DNA of 64,000 nt from Tritrichomonas musculus. Lineage: Eukaryota > Parabasalia > Tritrichomonadida > Tritrichomonadidae. Made by a program: the position numbers and the translations under genes. The notes under the pieces were generated by a model. The model was given only the letters and a program-made list of their open reading frames with translations, was not told where the DNA came from and did no database searches. Of the stretch, positions 10,837 through 19,722 are shown piece by piece; position 1 is the first letter of the stretch, and every line of letters begins with the position of its first letter. The stretch is from assembly GCA_039105265.1 (NCBI GenBank), contig JAPFFF010000008.1, forward strand, positions 6,014,001-6,078,000, written 5' to 3'.

Positions 10837-11070
10837 AGTAGTATATACGAGTCGGTTTCCGCTGGGGCTGGCACCCCAAGCGTCAACACGAACTCGTCAT
10901 AAAAGAAAAAGAAAAGAAAAGAAAAAGAAAAGAAAAGAAAAAAGAAAAAAAGAAAAAAATATTCTTGTTCTCACTACTGCTCCCCATCAATGAAACGGCA
11001 CAGGTACCCCACCCCACAACCGCCCATCTATGAAACGGCACAGGTACCTGCCCCGAGAATCTCGTACCTA
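10837..11070 (+). repeat. Left terminal inverted repeat, 234 bp
   Basis: Matches the reverse complement of 36152-36385 with about six mismatches. Parts from the tip inward: AGTAGTATATACGAGTCGG, a GC-rich block (ctggggctggcacc), a pure A/G tract of about 70 nt (near 10900-10970), and two direct copies of ATGAAACGGCACAGGTACC separated by a short GC-rich spacer. The direct copies could be sites for integrase or terminal protein; that is inference. Confidence 0.95.
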
Positions 11071-11077
11071 TCCCTAC

Positions 11078-13678
11078 TCATGGTTTTGAATAAACTTCAA
11101 GATATGGTTTACGATAATACATTGATGAATTAAATGAGTCCAGTAATTCGTCTGGTATTTGATAATAACCGTTAGAATTTTGAGTTAAAGGTTCTGTATT
11201 TCCATTTAGTTCATCAAGATAAGAAACGCATTCCTCAGTCTCAAAGTTTATCTTTAATCTAATGTAGTGTTTGACATCTTTATCGTCATTTAATACAAAT
11301 GCATATTCACTGTCATCATTATGCATTTCAAAACATATATCGAAATACATGACTCCTCCCCGATCACTTACTTCCCAATAATCATTTTCACCAACTTCAT
11401 GATTATTAAACCCTTGATAGAAATCAGGTAAAGTTGGTCCATGTGGTTCAAGCGCATAAATTCTAGCTTCCATTGCTGCTATAGTATCTTTTAATGCGAT
11501 ATTTTCACCCTCTAATGTCTCTATCCTACGTATAAGTACTTCTAGACCTTCATTAGCTTCATCCACAGTAGGGTAATTATCAAACTCAGCCTCTAGCTCA
11601 TTGACCTTCTCAGCTAACAACTTGAAACAAGGCTTGAGTGAGTCCCTAAACATATTGCTGATATCCATAGCACCACTTAATGTCAAGGTTCCAGTATCAG
11701 GGTTATCATTCTCATCAGTAAAAGGTAGTTCATCAAGTTGCTTATACTCTTCCTCACACCAGGTAATTATAGGTGTTATATCTTTGGTTATGCTTCTTGC
11801 TGTAGTACCTGACATGAAGTTAATGCTATTTCTAACCAAATCACTCATACCTTTGGTTGACTTATGAGAGAATAACCTTTTAAGGAATCCTCCACCTTTT
11901 ATGGTAGGAAAGCTTATACCATCTGGAAATAGCTGCATACCAATAGAACCTATTGACCCTGCAGTACCTGCAACTCCAAAAGCTAATGCTGTCCATGAGA
12001 CTATACGCAAATTATCTACATCATCCTCCAGATGTTGAGTAACTTGTTCAGTCCTTGATACTCTACCTTTTAAGCTTTCCATAACAGTGTTCATTTCGTT
12101 AACATCATAGCTAATAACATCTACATTGTTGGTAACTAAGTTTAAATCACTCCTCATAGTAGTAATATTATCAGCAGTAATTATCTTAGAGGAGGTAATA
12201 TTATAATCAGTATATAAGGTTGTTGCCCCATTAGGATTTGGGGATACTTCATAAAATTGCTGCTTAATGATATACTCGAATGGGTTAGTAGTTGAATCCC
12301 AATGAACCTCATCTATTGGGTCAACATATTCATCAGCTAAATATATCTTAATATCCCTTGAGTCATTAGTAGTCGAAGCTGCATATGTATATTCAAGCTT
12401 TTCACATGAATCAAGTACACCATGTAAGAACAACCATACCTTGTCTCCTCCATTACCTTCTTTTCCAGTAGGTCGAACTGAGAACCTATTTGCATTTTTA
12501 GAACCTTCAAGGGTAATATCAAGGTAGAGTTCATCAATAGCACTAGTTTCTAATTTATTAGTCGCATTATTCATCTTATAGCACCTTATTGCTTCAATAT
12601 CATATCCATCTTTTGTACCTCCTTGACTTGTTTGATATCCTAGACCATATTTCGAAAAAGGTTCTATCTCCCCTGTCTTTAATTTTACAAAACAGTCTAT
12701 TTTACACTTACCTCCATGAATCATGTAATGTAGTATGTTATCAGGAGAGTAGTCATTAGGCTTATTAATCAGTTTCATGTTCCTCTCACTCCTCTTGACT
12801 TGTATGTAGGTACCATCTTCACCATACTCATTCTCCTTATTTAATCCATTAACTAATCTACCATTGATATGACCTTGTATGTTATCACCTACCCATTTTG
12901 TACCATCCCATGATAAAAACCACTTATTACCAAAACAATACTCATTAAACCTAAACTCTAAGTCATTAGGTATAGTATATCCTGTATCTATGTTCCATTG
13001 AAGTAACCAATACTTCTTGTTATCTATCACAACCTGACTAGTTGATGTAGGCTTATATAAGTATAGTACATCACTTTTACGTAAACTTAATGCATTATCA
13101 GCTTTTATTATAGAACACTTTATTGCCTTCTCTGTCTGTAAAGAATCAGTTATATATTCATTCATTATGCTCAACTCCCCATTCAGCCACAAGGTATATG
13201 GGTTGAAGTCTAGTTTACTATCAAAAGCTATATTCATATATCCCATAATGGTACTATTATTTATACTACATCCATTACTACTTTTAGTTATCAAAGGAGA
13301 ATATACTTGACCATCCTTAACATATATGTAGAACTCCTTGACTAAATTACCACTTGTATCATATACTATATTCTTCCTCAATACTATCTTAAATATATTA
13401 GTCTCTGTTTTTATTTCGTTGAGCTTATTCATGAAGTCTTCAGGCAAATTAACAAACTTAAGGATATTGTAAGTTGTTGTTGAAGACTCAAATGATACAT
13501 ACTGTATATTTTTATTTTTAATATCAACTTCTGGTAAACCTTCAACCTCATTAAATAAATGACCTGTCTGTACATAGTTATCTAAGTCACCCAAGGTTAA
13601 TAACTGGCTACCTTTTCGAGTAGCATCCCCTATCTTAAACTGTATATCTCCTTTAAATCTTGTAGTAGTATCACTCAT
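11078..13678 (-). CDS. Maverick large fibre/surface-like protein, 866 aa (paralogue of the next gene)
   Basis: A large virus-element protein of unknown role. The start is taken at 13678 (MSDTTTRFKGDIQFKIGD), which clears the preceding gene by 19 nt. The first half is beta-rich and holds a module with YLYKP ... WDGTKWVGDN, shared with the 1755-aa neighbour. The middle shares FEYIIKQQFYEVSPNPNG and TADNITTMRSDLN with it. Next come heptads (MESLKGRVSRTEQVTQHLE) and a Gly/Ala-rich hydrophobic stretch (LAFGVAGTAGSIGSIGMQLF). Another coiled coil follows, and the C-terminal 110 residues form a separate beta-rich domain. The layout (shaft-like coiled coils and a terminal knob-like domain) suggests a virion fibre or attachment protein. 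A related fragment lies at 56.6-57.0 kb. Confidence 0.7.
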   Translation of the reverse strand: MSDTTTRFKGDIQFKIGDATRKGSQLLTLGDLDNYVQTGHLFNEVEGLPEVDIKNKNIQYVSFESSTTTYNILKFVNLPEDFMNKLNEIKTETNIFKIVLRKNIVYDTSGNLVKEFYIYVKDGQVYSPLITKSSNGCSINNSTIMGYMNIAFDSKLDFNPYTLWLNGELSIMNEYITDSLQTEKAIKCSIIKADNALSLRKSDVLYLYKPTSTSQVVIDNKKYWLLQWNIDTGYTIPNDLEFRFNEYCFGNKWFLSWDGTKWVGDNIQGHINGRLVNGLNKENEYGEDGTYIQVKRSERNMKLINKPNDYSPDNILHYMIHGGKCKIDCFVKLKTGEIEPFSKYGLGYQTSQGGTKDGYDIEAIRCYKMNNATNKLETSAIDELYLDITLEGSKNANRFSVRPTGKEGNGGDKVWLFLHGVLDSCEKLEYTYAASTTNDSRDIKIYLADEYVDPIDEVHWDSTTNPFEYIIKQQFYEVSPNPNGATTLYTDYNITSSKIITADNITTMRSDLNLVTNNVDVISYDVNEMNTVMESLKGRVSRTEQVTQHLEDDVDNLRIVSWTALAFGVAGTAGSIGSIGMQLFPDGISFPTIKGGGFLKRLFSHKSTKGMSDLVRNSINFMSGTTARSITKDITPIITWCEEEYKQLDELPFTDENDNPDTGTLTLSGAMDISNMFRDSLKPCFKLLAEKVNELEAEFDNYPTVDEANEGLEVLIRRIETLEGENIALKDTIAAMEARIYALEPHGPTLPDFYQGFNNHEVGENDYWEVSDRGGVMYFDICFEMHNDDSEYAFVLNDDKDVKHYIRLKINFETEECVSYLDELNGNTEPLTQNSNGYYQIPDELLDSFNSSMYYRKPYLEVYSKP

Positions 13679-13697
13679 TTTAGTTAAATAAAACTTC

Positions 13698-16600
13698 TCA
13701 TTCGATGTTAGCACATTTAGCTTCAAGTGCTGCAAGTCTTGCCTCAAGAGTATCAATATATGCATCCTTCTGGTCTATCATTTCCTTCACTTCTACTTTA
13801 GTAATATAAGCAGTCATATCTATATCTTCTAATGGATGTTTTGTACTTGACTTATTTTCAAGCTCTTTGATTTTTTCGCACATGAATGCTATTGTACCCT
13901 TTAAAGTATCGCGATATGTCTTTGCAATATTAATACATGTATCAAATGAAACCATCATCTTATCAGCATCCTTCATTGTTATTTCAAGTTCAGGTTCATC
14001 ATCTGTTTCTTCATGATATGCCCATGCAAGAATCTTTTCTAATACATCTTCCTCTGCTAATGTCTCTGGGTTATCATTACGACGGAACCAACTTGGAATA
14101 TTAAATAATCCTATTCTATTTGCTACATATGCTTCTGCTGCTACTCCTGCTATAGCTGCTGCATCACCAGGATGATGTCTAACAAACTGCCATTGACCAT
14201 GTAAGAACCTTCTAGCAACATAACCTACTGCTCCCATAATAACTTGAGTAGTTGCACTTATAACACCATCTTGTTGGTACATTTCTATCACTCCATTCAC
14301 AATATTAATTACATGTAGTCTTCTTCTATCTATTGTAGCAACTACATTTCCATTATATAGTACTTGTGTTATTTCTTCACCAGTTGTTTCATCTAATGTG
14401 TCATTAAAAGCTAAAAGATTACCATGAGAATAAATATTATCCATTAGTTCTCCTCTTTGTTCATCACTCATTTGTTCTATCATTCTTGCTGTTATTGCTG
14501 GTGTTGTTCCTGGTACTGTCCAAGTATCTGTTGTGGCAACAAGGTCATAATGCTGATATCTAACTCCATTTGCATTGACTTCTATCTGTGAATTTATTCC
14601 AACAAATCGTACTTGACCTCCACTAATATTTGCTGTAGTTGGTGCTGAATAATCAATAGTAGCAACAATTGGATCAATAGTCTCTCCTCTATGATCAATA
14701 ATATTTATCCATGCTTCCATTGTTTGGTCATTCAAGTAAGGTTCTAATCCAATATCTCCATTTTGTACAAATGGTAAATTTAATCTGTCTTGCATAGATA
14801 ATTGTTCAATATCTCTCGCTGTGTATGTTGTTCCTTCCCATTCTATTGACCAATTATTATCAGTAGCTCTATGTATTCTATCTGTCATCTCAATATCAGC
14901 TGGTCTTATTAGAGTCCTTCGTTGAAATACATTATTATGGATAATGAGTTGGTCATTATAAAACAAATCATACACATTAAACCACTCTCTTCCATGATAT
15001 TGGATACGTAAGATATCAGGATGACTAGCAACTAATGCATTTCGTTCTGCTCTTGTCATATCTGCAATATCTTCTAAGGTATACTGGATTCCAGATATAT
15101 TGATAACAGGAACTTGATTCCTAAGTGCAATCGTAGTTGAAGCTGTATTTGTCATTGTAGTCTGTGGTACAGTTATATCTGTTCGAATCTCATCTGTTTC
15201 ATCTGTAACAACCTGTGGCTGTACTTCTCTATGAGTTCTCTCTAATGATTGCTCAGTGGTTGTGATAGTATTTGTTGCATTATCAGTATCATTATCAGTT
15301 ATTGTAATCGAGGATGAATTAATATTTAATGTTTCAGTTCCATTTGTATCTGGTCTATTCCTAAAGAAGTGTAAGACATTCGAACCAAGAGTAGCAATAG
15401 CATTTCCTAACTGAGTCAGTGCATGTGTTGTCGAAAGGACAACCTGTGTAGCTGAGAATGTTGAAATAGCTCCAGCAACAGGATTTTGAACAGTTGTTGT
15501 TATTGGTAAAAATCTTTCCATAGTCATCTTATCAGCCTTCAAATCAACATTCACCAAAAACTTACCTTGAAAGCCACTACCTCCATCACCTGGATAACCG
15601 CCACCACCACCACCACCTCCTCCACCATTTCCTCCTGGACCTGCTGGGAAAGGTCTTGTTTGATATGTATTAATAGTTACAGAGTTATTGGACATATTTA
15701 ATGTTGAAAGGGCACTTGCAATACAAACTGTTGTTGCTAAAATATTTAATATACTATTCGCAACTGCTACACCTTGTTTAATACTATCAGTATATTCATT
15801 ATACATGGCTTGAATTCTCATTTGTTCAACTAGATTATCAACTGTCTGTTTCAATAAAGCATAATCATAGGCTAATATATCTGTGATTCCACCAACAACA
15901 TTTAAGTCTCGACGCATAGTCATGATATTATCAGCCCATATAATCTTTGATGAATAAATATTATAATCTGTCGATATGGTAGTGCATTTTCTTGGGTCTG
16001 GCTCTACTTCATAAAATTGTTGTTGAATAATTATATCGAACGGATTAACTTTTACATCAAATTCAAATAATTCTTTCTCTATATATATTCGAATGTTCTT
16101 ATGATTAAATCCTTCAATGATTTTAATGGAATGCCTTTTTTCTCGATGATAATTAAATGATTCGAGACAAGGATTTGACCCATAGGTATGCATAACACCT
16201 GAATTAATACAATGAGTAGGATGACAATCCCATTTTAATTCAGTTATATTTCCATTTATATTTAGGTCAGCATAAACATATAATCCATCATCTGCATTTA
16301 ATCCACTTGGTGCATCAACATACATTCTAGCTTGTTCATATTTATATCCATCTTGAGTTAAAGTACCTGAACCACTTGAATCAAAAGTTGCAGTTATTCC
16401 TTCACTTAATATGGTTCCATCTTTCTTAACAACCCTCCAATTGGTAAGATAATCTTTCAAGATATGAGCATAATTATCATCATCTGTTAAATCTTCCTTT
16501 ATTGTTCCTTTTATCCATCTCCCAATTCTTTCGTTATGTTTGATTGTTAAAGCAGGCGCACCGTCATTTGTGTTCATGTATGATATCTTTTCTGTACACA

Positions 16601-18965
16601 TGTTTTGACAATTATTTCCTGTCCAATTTTTACCATCCCATGTTAATTCCCAGTTATGACCAAATAGATAGTCTTTGAATCTAAATACTAAATTTAGTGG
16701 TATGTCATAATCTTTATCTATATCCCATCTCATACAATAATAATTGGATTCTTCATACGTCTTAGATGGTCTATATAAATATAACTGGTCTGATTCCTTC
16801 AAGGTAAAATACTTGGAGTCAGTTGATGGAGTAGAGGGAACAACATCATAGATTGTTTGATATTTGGAGACCAATGAGTTATATTGATTTCGAAATACTT
16901 CTAATATATCATCATCAATCTCAATTACAATTTTATTTCCATCAGGGTCAACAATATCAAAGCTATTTTCATCATCAGTATTAACAACGTCATTATCATC
17001 AACTTCAAGTGTACGAGCATGAGGAGCAGGAGGATGTCGTGTAATCTTATTTACAATCCATTGGGCACCTCTTCCTATTGGTTCGAAAAGGGCAGCTATT
17101 AGAATTACACATAAACAAAATGCCCCAACGCCTAAACCCCCAGCGATTGCATATACAAGTATTACGTAAACATACAGAATTAAATCAGAATAACCTCCTA
17201 TATATTGCCAAAATTGAGCATCTATCCAATTTCCGCCTATCTGTATAATATTATTAACTAAATTCGGGTAGTTCATGATAAAATCAACTATGAAGTGCCA
17301 TAAGTTGCTCCAAAATAATGTAAATGAGCTATATGCTATTTTAATCATTCGAATTCCTTCATTCTTTAATTCATCAATTTTGTTATTAAGTCTTGGTGTC
17401 AATTCTTTTATCTCATCAATGACCTGATGCAAATCTACATCCTTAAAGTCAGCATCTGCATCTTCTCCTCCAATATAAAAGATTACCCCCACTTTTTCAT
17501 TATCTTTAACAGCTTCATATGCAATATCCACAATACTATCAATACCATACCAGATAAAATAAAATAAGTTATATATAATCTTCATAAATTCTTTTGTCGC
17601 AAAAGCAATTGTTTTATAAGTTAATTTAATAGGCTGTTTAGCAAGAGATAGGGTAGTTGAAATGATATTATATAATAAGTCTTTTATCCATCCTATCGTC
17701 TCTTTACTATATAACCAAAACTTGGATACTGTTAATTTGAGTACTTCTGGTTCTATTATTTTTGGAATCGTATATTCTTCGAGTTTCTTTAATTCATCAA
17801 TAGGAGGAATTACATAAACCATATCTTCTTTGTTAACTAACTCTTTTGGTGGTTCAGTTGGAGTAGGCGTAGGTGTAGGTGTAGGGTCTGGAGTTGGCTC
17901 AGGTGTTGGAGTAGGTGGTGGTGTTTCATCAATTTCTATTTTAACCTCATGTATTTCTGGTTCACCAGTTGTTTTATTAATTAGGCACATGGAAGTATTA
18001 CCACCTGTTAAGTTCAAGAGAGTCTCATAACTTATGGTTTGATCATTTAATGCATCTATCCATTTAGTAATATTAGCAGCTGTTGTATTTGTTTTCTCAG
18101 CAAAGTCTTTCATGTTATTTATCTTTGTCTCATTGACATCAAAGATAGTTTCATTAGTAGTTTCATTAACTTTTAAATCTACATATTTAATGGGCTCAAT
18201 CTCAGTAAAATCAACAGTATTATTTTTTATCCACTTTGATATATTATCATTACTTGTACTTAACTCTTTTATTATAGTTTCCATGTTTTTAGGTTTTATT
18301 GTATCTGTTCCATAGGTAATTGCTTTGGTAGTTTCATCTACATGTTCGACAATTATTTTTAAGTCCTTTAATGTATTCCAATCGATACTTGGAACAATTG
18401 CATTATTAACTTCATCTATATTTTGAATCATTAAATTCATAACATCTAACATACCTTTTTGATTCGCTGTTAATGCTTCTATTAACTTCTTATATGTACT
18501 AACATCATATTCTTCTTCTATTATATCTTTATCACTTATCTCTCCAGTGAAATATTTTAAGGTAGCTCCGGGTGCAATACCAGAATCTACATCTTCCCTC
18601 ATTTTAGTTAAAAAGACTTCCAAATTTTTAGCACTGTCTCTTAATCTTTCATATAGTTTATTGAGACTAGCACAATATTGTATTTTTGTCGTTAGTGTAC
18701 CATCAGTATTCCATGTATATATACCTTTACCTCCCATAATGTTAAGAGCACCAAAAGACTCGAGCCCATTTTTATCCAGATAGTCACTAACCAATTTTAT
18801 GTCTATCTCTTCCTTATTATATAAGCAACTGAATTTTGGATAATCTTTAGGGTCTCCACCTCTTATGATATCGATGTTGTTTTCATCATTAACACTTATC
18901 TCTATGTCTTTGTCTTTTAGCTTCTCTGTTTCTCCTGATAACAAAGAATAAACTTTAATTGACAT
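13698..18965 (-). CDS. Maverick giant membrane-associated surface-like protein, 1755 aa
   Basis: The largest gene of the element; the family is not recognised. The start at 18965 (MSIKVYSLLSGETEKL) is the first AUG. Domain order: an N-terminal 340 residues with many NxT/NxS sequons, a Pro/Thr linker (TPTPEPTPDPTPTPTPTP, about 350-370), hydrophobic helices around 410-490, and a strong membrane-type segment (about 594-628, LILYVYVILVYAIAGG onward). Then comes the YLYRPS ... WDGKNWTGNN module shared with the 866-aa paralogue, a poly-Gly run, a Thr/Asn-rich stretch, and a C-terminal coiled coil (AYIDTLEARLAALEAK). Sequons, membrane segment and terminal coiled coil fit an oligomeric envelope or attachment protein. 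That role is inference. Confidence 0.72.
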   Translation of the reverse strand: MSIKVYSLLSGETEKLKDKDIEISVNDENNIDIIRGGDPKDYPKFSCLYNKEEIDIKLVSDYLDKNGLESFGALNIMGGKGIYTWNTDGTLTTKIQYCASLNKLYERLRDSAKNLEVFLTKMREDVDSGIAPGATLKYFTGEISDKDIIEEEYDVSTYKKLIEALTANQKGMLDVMNLMIQNIDEVNNAIVPSIDWNTLKDLKIIVEHVDETTKAITYGTDTIKPKNMETIIKELSTSNDNISKWIKNNTVDFTEIEPIKYVDLKVNETTNETIFDVNETKINNMKDFAEKTNTTAANITKWIDALNDQTISYETLLNLTGGNTSMCLINKTTGEPEIHEVKIEIDETPPPTPTPEPTPDPTPTPTPTPTEPPKELVNKEDMVYVIPPIDELKKLEEYTIPKIIEPEVLKLTVSKFWLYSKETIGWIKDLLYNIISTTLSLAKQPIKLTYKTIAFATKEFMKIIYNLFYFIWYGIDSIVDIAYEAVKDNEKVGVIFYIGGEDADADFKDVDLHQVIDEIKELTPRLNNKIDELKNEGIRMIKIAYSSFTLFWSNLWHFIVDFIMNYPNLVNNIIQIGGNWIDAQFWQYIGGYSDLILYVYVILVYAIAGGLGVGAFCLCVILIAALFEPIGRGAQWIVNKITRHPPAPHARTLEVDDNDVVNTDDENSFDIVDPDGNKIVIEIDDDILEVFRNQYNSLVSKYQTIYDVVPSTPSTDSKYFTLKESDQLYLYRPSKTYEESNYYCMRWDIDKDYDIPLNLVFRFKDYLFGHNWELTWDGKNWTGNNCQNMCTEKISYMNTNDGAPALTIKHNERIGRWIKGTIKEDLTDDDNYAHILKDYLTNWRVVKKDGTILSEGITATFDSSGSGTLTQDGYKYEQARMYVDAPSGLNADDGLYVYADLNINGNITELKWDCHPTHCINSGVMHTYGSNPCLESFNYHREKRHSIKIIEGFNHKNIRIYIEKELFEFDVKVNPFDIIIQQQFYEVEPDPRKCTTISTDYNIYSSKIIWADNIMTMRRDLNVVGGITDILAYDYALLKQTVDNLVEQMRIQAMYNEYTDSIKQGVAVANSILNILATTVCIASALSTLNMSNNSVTINTYQTRPFPAGPGGNGGGGGGGGGGYPGDGGSGFQGKFLVNVDLKADKMTMERFLPITTTVQNPVAGAISTFSATQVVLSTTHALTQLGNAIATLGSNVLHFFRNRPDTNGTETLNINSSSITITDNDTDNATNTITTTEQSLERTHREVQPQVVTDETDEIRTDITVPQTTMTNTASTTIALRNQVPVINISGIQYTLEDIADMTRAERNALVASHPDILRIQYHGREWFNVYDLFYNDQLIIHNNVFQRRTLIRPADIEMTDRIHRATDNNWSIEWEGTTYTARDIEQLSMQDRLNLPFVQNGDIGLEPYLNDQTMEAWINIIDHRGETIDPIVATIDYSAPTTANISGGQVRFVGINSQIEVNANGVRYQHYDLVATTDTWTVPGTTPAITARMIEQMSDEQRGELMDNIYSHGNLLAFNDTLDETTGEEITQVLYNGNVVATIDRRRLHVINIVNGVIEMYQQDGVISATTQVIMGAVGYVARRFLHGQWQFVRHHPGDAAAIAGVAAEAYVANRIGLFNIPSWFRRNDNPETLAEEDVLEKILAWAYHEETDDEPELEITMKDADKMMVSFDTCINIAKTYRDTLKGTIAFMCEKIKELENKSSTKHPLEDIDMTAYITKVEVKEMIDQKDAYIDTLEARLAALEAKCANIE

Positions 18966-18981
18966 TTTAGGATATAATAAA

Positions 18982-19722
18982 ATGCTAGTATCAGTACAAA
19001 GCACAAATGCAGATGAATATAATAAGGTATCGGTTAATTTAGATATACCTTGGAAGTGTAAATATGTCAAGTATTATGTATCTTCATTAAGCACCTTGAG
19101 TAATATTCTGTTAACCAATGATGAAGATTATATTGAGATGTCAAGTGATTCAGTACCTATTAAAGCCTATTTTCGAACTCCTAAATTTTCTTATACAATC
19201 AAAGAATTACAATCGGTATTAAATTTAATGTCTTGGTTTCAATGGGAGTATAAACAAGAAACAAGAACATTCCAAATAAAAACCACAATGAAGACTACCA
19301 TTACGTCTTTAACTCATCGAGCTGCATTAGTAACTGGTCTTTATAATACTCCATTGCCTTTAGAGTTACCTGCTAATACAACCTATATAATAAAAGATAT
19401 ACCAATATTAAATCATACTAAGTTGTATCTAGTATCTCTACAAGGTAATGCCATATACTCGAATATAGGTGAACAACAATATACACCTTCAGTTATTGGT
19501 ACAATAAATACCTTCACTGTAGATAAGAAACCACTTATCTATGATTTCGAGACTGAGGGTAAGCCTTTAAAAATAAAAACATTTACAGATTCATTAAAGT
19601 TTTTAGAATTAAGTTTAGTAGATTTTCAATACCAGCCGATATTGTTAAAAAGTCCTTTGTTCATAACTATCAAAATTAAACCATCTAACTCGACTGATAT
19701 CAATGATGTTATAACTAAGTAA
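18982..19722 (+). CDS. Maverick protein of unknown function, 246 aa; possible capsid or vertex component
   Basis: Starts with ATG at 18982, only 16 nt from the start codon of the divergent 1755-aa gene. Its stop overlaps the polymerase gene tail by 8 nt in convergent orientation. The protein is beta-rich throughout (e.g. LDIPWKCKYVKYYVSS, KLYLVSLQGNAIYSN, FLELSLVDFQYQPILL) with no coiled coil or membrane segment. Length and composition would suit a single jelly-roll minor capsid or penton protein, but I see no decisive motif, and the 334-aa protein at 32540-33544 is an equal candidate. Treat the role as unknown. Confidence 0.65.
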   Translation: MLVSVQSTNADEYNKVSVNLDIPWKCKYVKYYVSSLSTLSNILLTNDEDYIEMSSDSVPIKAYFRTPKFSYTIKELQSVLNLMSWFQWEYKQETRTFQIKTTMKTTITSLTHRAALVTGLYNTPLPLELPANTTYIIKDIPILNHTKLYLVSLQGNAIYSNIGEQQYTPSVIGTINTFTVDKKPLIYDFETEGKPLKIKTFTDSLKFLELSLVDFQYQPILLKSPLFITIKIKPSNSTDINDVITK

